Origin: Rhodoferax sp.
Lineage (GTDB): Bacteria; Pseudomonadota; Gammaproteobacteria; Burkholderiales; Burkholderiaceae_C
Reading direction: 5' to 3'
Assembly (NCBI RefSeq): GCF_012927445.1
Contig: NZ_JABBPD010000001.1
Coordinates: 372,001-436,000, forward strand
Length of the DNA: 64,000 nucleotides
The position numbers and the translations under genes were made by a program. Under the pieces are notes generated by a model that worked only from the letters and a program-made list of their open reading frames with translations, was not told the DNA's origin and ran no database searches. Numbering within the stretch: position 1 is the first letter of the stretch; each line of letters begins with the position of its first letter. Positions 58,518-64,000 of this stretch are shown piece by piece.

Positions 58518-60626
58518 TCAACGCGACGCCTTGTCGGTAATCACCTTGGGTGTAATGAACACGAGCATTTCCTGCTTGTTTGAAACTCTGGTACGGCTCT
58601 TGAACAGAACGCCAATACCAGGCAAGTCGCCAAGCACGGGAACTTTTGTTTCATCATTGGTTTCTGTCATTTCGAAAATGCCGCCAATGACAACCGTACC
58701 GCCATTTTCAACCAAGACCTGCGTCTGGATGTGTTTTGTATCGATGGCAAACCCGGCAGCGGTCGACCGACCGACCGTGTCTTTATTGACATCCAGCGCC
58801 AGAATAATATTACCTTCAGGCGTTATTTGCGGCGTCACTTCCAGTTTCAAATTAGCTTTACGGAAAGCAATTGAGGTTGCGCCGCTAGACGATGCGACCT
58901 GATAGGGAAGCTCGGTGCCCTGCTCGATCAGTGCCTTGATCTGGTCGGCCGTGACCACGCGGGGACTCGACACAACCTTGCCTTTGCCGTCAGCTTCGAG
59001 TGCCGAAAGCTCCAGATTCAGGAAACGGCCAGCGCCCGCGCCAAAGAGCGAGACCGCAAACGTCGCGGGATTGTATGCATTTTGACCTATAGCGGGTAAG
59101 TTCACAAAACTTCCGGATGTGGTAGCGGCACTCCCATCAATGTAGGTCGATCCAAAGGTCGCGTTCAGCGGATGGCCCCCCGCACTGGCCACCTGAACAC
59201 CTCCGACTGGGTTAATTCCACCACCAAGCTTGACGCCCAAGGACTTGGCGAAGGTATCTGAGGCCTCCACAATGCGCGCTTCAATCAACACTTGGCGCAC
59301 CGGAATATCCAGTTTGGCGATCAATTGCTGCACCTGTTCCAGTTTGCTTGGGATATCGGTCACGAACAACTGGTTGGTGCGAGCCTCGGCAATGGTGCTG
59401 CCACGCGGACTGAGCATCCGGGAACTGCTGGCACCAGTACCGCTGCCAGCGGCAGTTAACTGTGCGGCAACTTCCGCTGCCTTGGTGTAATTCATCTGGA
59501 AAGATTGCGTCCGCAAAGGTTCCAGATTTTGAAGCGACGCGATCGATTCAAGTTCGAGTTTTTCCTTGGCGTTGATTTCATCCTTCGGGGCAATCCACAG
59601 CACATTGCCGGTCTTGCGCATGCCCAGCCCCTTGGCTTGCAAGATGATATCGAGCGCCTGATCCCACGGCACGTCCTGCAACCGCAAGGTCACGGCGCCG
59701 GTGACGGAATCTGACGTGATGATGTTGAAGTTGGTGAAGTCGGCTATGACCTGCAGCAGGGAGCGAACCTCGATATTTTGAAAGTTGAGTGACAGTTTTT
59801 GTCCGCTATAACCCGGCCCCTGTGTCAATTTTGACGTGTCAACTTTGACTGGTTTGACTTCCACCACAAACTGTTCATCTGTTTGGTAGGCACTGTGAAC
59901 CCACTGACCTTGGGGCTGAATCACCATCCGCACACGGTCACCGACCTGGGTGCTTGTGACCGTTTGGACCGGTGTCCCAAAATCAGTCACATCCAGACGG
60001 CGTCGCATTCCTTCTGGCAATGTGGATTTCATGAACTCAACCACCAGGGCTTGTCCTTGCTGGCGAATATCGACGCCGACCTGGTTGTTGGGTAGAGTTA
60101 CCACGATTCGGCCAGCGCCTTCTTCACCCCGACGGAAATCAAGATCTTTCAGTGGCAACGTATCCCGGCTCTGACTTTCAGCAAAAACGGGGGCAGCGGA
60201 TACGGAGGTCGCCGCCACAGCCACGGCATCCAGCACGACCAGTAATGATTTACCCTGCAACTGCGCCTTGTAGGCGGTTGCTTGCTTCAAATTCAACACC
60301 ACCCGGGTCCGATCGCCCGCTTGTACCACGCTCACCGACTTCAAATTGCCCTGATTGATCTCGATGGTGGAGCGACCCATGGCATTGGAGATCCCCGGGA
60401 AGTCAAGCGCAATTCTTGCCGGAGACTGGATTGAAAACCCGGTCGGAATCGCTGCCAGCGGCTGCGTCAAGTCAATTTTGACGACTTCAACGCCACCCTG
60501 AATCGAGCCGGACACCGCTTCAATGGCGCTCTGGGCCTGCGCAGCAAGCGCCGCCAACATGAGCGACGTCGCCAAAAAAAACCGTTGCAACATTAGCTTT
60601 GTCATCCCATAGTTCTGATTTTTCAT
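58518..60626 (-). CDS. pilQ: Type IV pilus secretin PilQ
   Basis: Outer-membrane channel for the pilus. It has 702 residues: a signal peptide to about residue 32 (ALAAQAQ), two AMIN domains at about 40-140 and 165-260 (GRIVVTLPNNQ), a secretin/TonB short N domain with YSGQKLSLNFQNIEVRSLLQVIADFT, an N1-type domain, then the secretin core with VPVLGDLPGIGVLFKS near the end. Overlaps pilP by 4 nt. Confidence 0.97.
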   Translation of the reverse strand: MKNQNYGMTKLMLQRFFLATSLMLAALAAQAQSAIEAVSGSIQGGVEVVKIDLTQPLAAIPTGFSIQSPARIALDFPGISNAMGRSTIEINQGNLKSVSVVQAGDRTRVVLNLKQATAYKAQLQGKSLLVVLDAVAVAATSVSAAPVFAESQSRDTLPLKDLDFRRGEEGAGRIVVTLPNNQVGVDIRQQGQALVVEFMKSTLPEGMRRRLDVTDFGTPVQTVTSTQVGDRVRMVIQPQGQWVHSAYQTDEQFVVEVKPVKVDTSKLTQGPGYSGQKLSLNFQNIEVRSLLQVIADFTNFNIITSDSVTGAVTLRLQDVPWDQALDIILQAKGLGMRKTGNVLWIAPKDEINAKEKLELESIASLQNLEPLRTQSFQMNYTKAAEVAAQLTAAGSGTGASSSRMLSPRGSTIAEARTNQLFVTDIPSKLEQVQQLIAKLDIPVRQVLIEARIVEASDTFAKSLGVKLGGGINPVGGVQVASAGGHPLNATFGSTYIDGSAATTSGSFVNLPAIGQNAYNPATFAVSLFGAGAGRFLNLELSALEADGKGKVVSSPRVVTADQIKALIEQGTELPYQVASSSGATSIAFRKANLKLEVTPQITPEGNIILALDVNKDTVGRSTAAGFAIDTKHIQTQVLVENGGTVVIGGIFEMTETNDETKVPVLGDLPGIGVLFKSRTRVSNKQEMLVFITPKVITDKASR

Positions 60627-61165
60627 TTCGACCTCTCTTGCAACTGCAAGGTAGCAGTGCGTTCAATCCATTCGCCTGCAGCATCTTGCACAATTTCTCG
60701 CAGTGTGACTTCTGTCTCAGCGACCTTCATCACGCGCCCGTAGTTTTGGCCAAGATGGTTACCAAGTCGTACCTGGTACAACAAGTTTTCAACCTTCACC
60801 AGCGCAACGTGTTGTCCAGCCTTGACCAAACTCCCGACCAGAACCATCGTGTCCAATGGAAAAACCTCCAGCGCTTCTTGGCGACGCGCCAGCTCAGGCG
60901 CAATCAACGCGCCATTGGCCGCCGATTGCGTTGACTCGCGCTTCAAGGCCTGGGTCAGTTTTTGATTGCTGAACGGCTCTATCGCAGTCACCTGCATATA
61001 GCTTTCAGGCTGAAATTGTTTAGGCTCGGAAATTGGTGCGATCCTGGGTCGGGTTTGACTCTTCTGATCCGCCATCCACTGGCGCAACTCATCCTCACCG
61101 GAGGCACTGCAACCGGCAAGCGTCAAAACAAAGACAGCAAGAACAAACTTAAACAAGGGGATCAT
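60623..61165 (-). CDS. pilP: Type IV pilus lipoprotein PilP
   Basis: A 180-residue inner-membrane lipoprotein. Lipobox LAGC (Cys about 19) is followed by a long linker. The HR domain (about 90-175) has LDTMVLVGSLVKAGQHVALVKVENLLYQVRLGNHLGQNYG, which binds PilQ. ATG overlaps the pilO stop and its stop overlaps the pilQ start. Confidence 0.95.
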   Translation of the reverse strand: MIPLFKFVLAVFVLTLAGCSASGEDELRQWMADQKSQTRPRIAPISEPKQFQPESYMQVTAIEPFSNQKLTQALKRESTQSAANGALIAPELARRQEALEVFPLDTMVLVGSLVKAGQHVALVKVENLLYQVRLGNHLGQNYGRVMKVAETEVTLREIVQDAAGEWIERTATLQLQERSK

Positions 61166-61836
61166 TTTTTGGCCCCTTTCGGTCCGGCGGCCTTACGCTG
61201 CGCCGTAACCTCGTCGGCATCCAGATAGCGGAAAGTTTTCGCGGTAGCGTCCATGGCCAAAGTCCCATCCTTGGCGGGCACGATGAGCAGATTATTGAGT
61301 GTCACAATTCGGGAAAGGTTGGCGATGTCTGACGCAAAAGCGCCAATATCGTGATAACGCCCCGTGACGCGCACCGCAATAGGCAGCTCGGCATAGTAGT
61401 CTCGAACGACGACTTGCCCCGGTCGGAACAAATCAAACTGCAGACTGCGCCCCAAGCCTGCCTGGTTGATATCTGAAAGTAGCGCATCCATCTCGGCTTT
61501 GCTCGGCAACTGCTTCTCAAGTTGCGTCACATACTGAAGAACCTGCTCACGTTGTTTTTTGAGTGCGTCAAGATTCACCGCCTTGCCCAGCTTGGCCTTG
61601 TACTCTTGTCGCAGCGTGACCTCTTTGGCCTGCTGCTCCTCAAGCTCAGTTGCTGAGGTGTCCAGCCACAAAAACCACAGCACCACGACCACCAGCACCG
61701 TGACCGTCGCAAAGAGGGCGTAGCGCGGAAATGCAGGCCACATGGACGGATCCTTGGGATCCAGATTGCGGAATTGTCCGAGCAGTTTTTCCTGCAAAGC
61801 AGAAAGATCGAAATTCAATGAAGATTTGCTAGCCAT
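61162..61836 (-). CDS. pilO: Type IV pilus alignment protein PilO
   Basis: A 224-residue bitopic protein. The membrane helix is at about 40-62 (YALFATVTVLVVVVLWFLWL), a coiled coil at about 66-115 follows, then a ferredoxin-like domain with GLGRSLQFDLFRPGQVVVRDYYAELPIAVRVTGRYHDIGAFASDIANL. It forms heterodimers with PilN. Confidence 0.95.
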   Translation of the reverse strand: MASKSSLNFDLSALQEKLLGQFRNLDPKDPSMWPAFPRYALFATVTVLVVVVLWFLWLDTSATELEEQQAKEVTLRQEYKAKLGKAVNLDALKKQREQVLQYVTQLEKQLPSKAEMDALLSDINQAGLGRSLQFDLFRPGQVVVRDYYAELPIAVRVTGRYHDIGAFASDIANLSRIVTLNNLLIVPAKDGTLAMDATAKTFRYLDADEVTAQRKAAGPKGAKK

Positions 61837-61848
61837 AATGCCTTGCTC

Positions 61849-62484
61849 CTATTTATTGACAGGAGATGAGGCTGCTACCGCCGGGGCCGTTGAACTTGCA
61901 GCAGCATGTTTTTTTTCAGCTTCACTGGCGCGAACTAAAGCAACGCGAATCGTGAAATTGGCAACACGTCGCTGCTCTCGCGGTGTCAGGGCAACCGAAC
62001 CGGCCACAATTTCAACCAACTCGGGCTTGGCAAACCAGGGCGAGTTGTTGCCCAGGTTTCGCAACAACTCAGACACGCGTTCATTCGATTGCGCAACGCC
62101 TTGCATCGTCACATTCTGATTCTCTTGCCGCATGCTGGAGATATAAACGCCATCAGGCAGCTGCTTGACCAGTTCTGTCAGCAGATGAACCGGTAAGTTT
62201 CGGTCTGCCTGCAAATCTTCCACGGCCTGTTGACGGGCGCGCAAGGCGGTAATCTCCGCCTCAAGACCGGCAATGTCCTTAATTTGGTCATCAAACCGTT
62301 TGATCTCGGTTTGCAGCAGCTGGTTTTTCCCTTCTTGCCCAGCCATTTGAGCCTGAAACCAAAGGAATATGAGACCGGCGAGCACACCGCCGACAAGGGC
62401 AGAAGCCACCAAACTGACGTTAAAAACATCCTTGCGCAGTTTGCGAGCCGCCTCGCGATGAGGGAGCAGATTAATCAGAATCAC
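61849..62484 (-). CDS. pilN: Type IV pilus alignment protein PilN
   Basis: A 211-residue bitopic protein. The GTG at 62484 overlaps the pilM stop as GTGA and begins MILINLLPHREAAR, the conserved cytoplasmic PilM-binding INLLP motif. An upstream ATG in pilM is not needed. The membrane helix lies at about 25-47, followed by a coiled coil and a periplasmic domain. The Ala-rich C-tail is probably disordered. Confidence 0.95.
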   Translation of the reverse strand: MILINLLPHREAARKLRKDVFNVSLVASALVGGVLAGLIFLWFQAQMAGQEGKNQLLQTEIKRFDDQIKDIAGLEAEITALRARQQAVEDLQADRNLPVHLLTELVKQLPDGVYISSMRQENQNVTMQGVAQSNERVSELLRNLGNNSPWFAKPELVEIVAGSVALTPREQRRVANFTIRVALVRASEAEKKHAAASSTAPAVAASSPVNK

Positions 62485-63560
62485 TGCATGAACCTCCGCA
62501 AAGCCAGTCCGCATGAAGTCAGGTAGGACGGGGCCTCCCGTGTCATTTTCTTCAAGTGAACACCTTCGCCAATTTCCATACCGTCAAACGGATTCACCAA
62601 ATTGCAAGCAAAAGTGGTGTGCTGCGTCACGGCGGCGGTCAAACCCGGCAGAGCCGCCGAGCCCCCCGCCAGCATCACGTAATCAACCTTGTTATGCGGC
62701 GTGCTGGTAAAGAAAAATTGCAATGCGCGACCAATTTCCTGCACCATACTTTCAACAAAGGGGCGTAACACACTGGATTCATAGTCGTCGGGCAATTCAC
62801 CGCTTCGCTTTTTACTCTCAGCTTCTTCGAGTGAAAAGCCATACTGGCGTACGATTAACTGGGTCAACTGAGCCCCGCCAAACGCCTGATCCCGGTCGTA
62901 CAAAACTTCATCATCCCGAATGACCTGCATGCTGGTGGTCAACGCGCCCACCTCAAACAAGGCCACGATGCATCCCGCCCCCTTATTGGGAAGGTTTCCA
63001 ATCAAGCGACCGGTTGCCAGGCGTGAGGCATAGGATTCGACGTCCACAATAACGGGCTTCAAACCAGCCGCTTCGGCCAAGCCCTGGATATCCTGAACCT
63101 TCTCCTTGCGTGATGCCGCAATCAGCACTTCAATGTCGCCCGACGAAGTTGCGCTCGGCCCAACGATGCAAAAATCAAGACTCACCTCGTCCAAGGGGAA
63201 CGGAATGTACTGGTTGGCCTCGGTCTCGACCTGCAACTCCAACTCTTGGTCGGACATGCCACCCGGAAGAATGATTTTTTTGGTGATGACGGCAGACGGC
63301 GGCAAAGCCATTGCCACATTTTTGGTTTTGGTCCCGCTTTTCTTGACCAGCCGACGGACCGCATCAGCGACCTCGTCAAACTTTTCGATGTTGCCATCGG
63401 TGATCCATCCGCGTTCAAGCGGAACAATTGCACAACGTTCAAGCACTAAATTCCCGGACTTGTCTTGACCCAACTCGACCAGTTTGACACTAGAAGAGCT
63501 GATATCCAGACCCAGCATGGGTGCAGGTTGACGACTAAACAACGACCCCAAAGAGATCAA
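62481..63560 (-). CDS. pilM: Type IV pilus actin-like protein PilM
   Basis: A 359-residue cytoplasmic actin/FtsA-like ATPase. It starts with a phosphate-binding motif MLGLDISSSSVKLVEL. ALPPSAVITKKIILPGGMSDQELE, GCIVALFEVGALTTSMQV and VMLAGGSAALPGL match PilM. It binds the PilN N-terminus and heads pilMNOPQ, divergent from the PBP gene. Confidence 0.97.
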   Translation of the reverse strand: MISLGSLFSRQPAPMLGLDISSSSVKLVELGQDKSGNLVLERCAIVPLERGWITDGNIEKFDEVADAVRRLVKKSGTKTKNVAMALPPSAVITKKIILPGGMSDQELELQVETEANQYIPFPLDEVSLDFCIVGPSATSSGDIEVLIAASRKEKVQDIQGLAEAAGLKPVIVDVESYASRLATGRLIGNLPNKGAGCIVALFEVGALTTSMQVIRDDEVLYDRDQAFGGAQLTQLIVRQYGFSLEEAESKKRSGELPDDYESSVLRPFVESMVQEIGRALQFFFTSTPHNKVDYVMLAGGSAALPGLTAAVTQHTTFACNLVNPFDGMEIGEGVHLKKMTREAPSYLTSCGLALRRFMQ

Positions 63561-63840
63561 AACTATCCCCCTGAAACAAGTTAATCAAAGATTAACAAAG
63601 ACTAACGAAACGTAACAATTCACTTGAATGCTAGCAGTAAGCTTGTTGTCCCGTAAAGGTATTTACGAATTGCAGGGGTGACAAGCGTTGCCAAAAGTAG
63701 ACGTTTTGGCTTCGTATGCAATTCACAGCTTCTTGCAAGCAAACATCCAAGTGATAGAAAACAACAATGGCGGATACTACCCTGCCAAAGCTGTGCAAAC
63801 ACCGTTTTTATAATGCCTGCGCATCTTTACGAGATTTTTT
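63561..63840. other. Divergent regulatory region pilM / PBP1A
   Basis: About 280 nt without a gene. The pilM side is AT-rich with repeated TTAATC/GATTAAC-type words (63580-63605). A perfect TATAAT for the rightward gene is at 63809-63814. I see no clear operator or riboswitch. Confidence 0.45.
63809..63814 (+). promoter_or_regulatory. Candidate -10 box for PBP1A gene
   Basis: TATAAT 27 nt before the ATG. No good -35 is seen at 16-18 nt. Confidence 0.4.
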
Positions 63841-64000
63841 ATGTCATCCCAAACACCATCCGGTGCATCCAGCCCGCCCCCTCACTCAACCCCACGCTCC
63901 AAATCAATGAACTGGTTGATACGCATCGCGTTGTGGGGAGGCGGCTTGGCATTGGCTGGGGCCTTGGCCCTTCTGATCGTTATCGCGATTGCAATGGCGG
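63841..64000 (+). CDS. Penicillin-binding protein 1A (N-terminal fragment)
   Basis: An open frame from the ATG at 63841 to the window edge (53 residues): a cytoplasmic Ser/Pro-rich tail, then a membrane anchor starting near residue 24 (NWLIRIALWGGGLALAGALALLIVIAIAMA). The divergent partner of pilMNOPQ in proteobacteria is usually the class A PBP mrcA/ponA, and the tail plus single anchor fits. No catalytic domain is visible in the window, so this rests partly on synteny. Confidence 0.65.
   Translation, partial: MSSQTPSGASSPPPHSTPRSKSMNWLIRIALWGGGLALAGALALLIVIAIAMA

Overview
The window is almost entirely core chromosome of a betaproteobacterium, most likely of the order Burkholderiales, family Comamonadaceae (Rhodoferax/Polaromonas/Albidiferax-like). 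This rests on protein character, on gene order (rppH-CNP1-proB-obg-rpmA-rplU // ispB-tRNAPro-pilBCD-coaE-zapD-yacG; petABC-sspA-sspB; mla-murA-hisGDCBHAFIE-tatABC; gltBD; dgt-aroB-aroK-pilQPONM // PBP1A), and on short intergenic repeats of a kind I associate with that family. No species call is possible from the sequence alone.

Layout. 1-3.9 kb: end of rppH, a CNP1-like secreted protein, and proB, obg, rpmA, rplU on the minus strand. 4.0-5.2 kb: ispB and tRNA-Pro(CGG) with a strong terminator. 5.1-7.75 kb: a small AT-richer block of four unusual genes, bounded by a 31-bp direct repeat of the tRNA-Pro 3' end; it looks like a tRNA-targeted island remnant without an integrase. 7.9-13.3 kb: pilB, pilC, pilD, coaE, zapD, yacG. 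13.4-20.3 kb: mutT, a DUF815 ATPase, argJ, secA, an M23 envelope peptidase and dciA. 20.3-24.5 kb: tRNA-Thr(TGT), sspB, sspA and the cytochrome bc1 genes. 24.7-28.7 kb: mscL, pdxA, a NIF3 protein, a cysteine-cluster protein and a DegS/HtrA protease. 28.8-39.7 kb, all minus strand: tatCBA, a HIT protein, a DUF4870 protein, a complete his cluster (short-form hisG), murA and an IbaG/BolA protein. 39.7-45.4 kb: an ABC-2 exporter and the whole Mla phospholipid-transport set, including the outer-membrane lipoprotein MlaA. 45.4-51.7 kb: gltD and gltB. 51.8-52.6 kb: a REP-associated (RAYT, Y1/IS200-like) transposase unit. 52.7-57.9 kb: a cupin, a methyltransferase-like protein, DUF1415, a hypothetical, dgt and aroB. 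57.9-64 kb: aroK, pilQPONM and the divergent start of a class A penicillin-binding protein.

The genes work together as housekeeping modules: type IV pilus assembly (pilBCD and pilMNOPQ in two places), envelope biogenesis (Mla, MurA, PBP1A, Tat, SecA, M23, HtrA), histidine/arginine/proline/glutamate metabolism, respiratory complex III, and ribosome/stress functions.

The two non-routine signals are (1) the tRNA-Pro-bounded mini-island with a putative membrane metallopeptidase, a YjfB-like protein and a protein ending in a FliM-like peptide, and (2) a dispersed repeat with a 17-nt palindromic module of the form GCTAY-N7-RTAGC, seen about ten times. In several places the repeat overlaps coding sequence: it forms the C-termini of MutT, GltB and the RAYT transposase, the start codons of hisD and hisH, and in-frame codons of argJ and the NIF3 gene.
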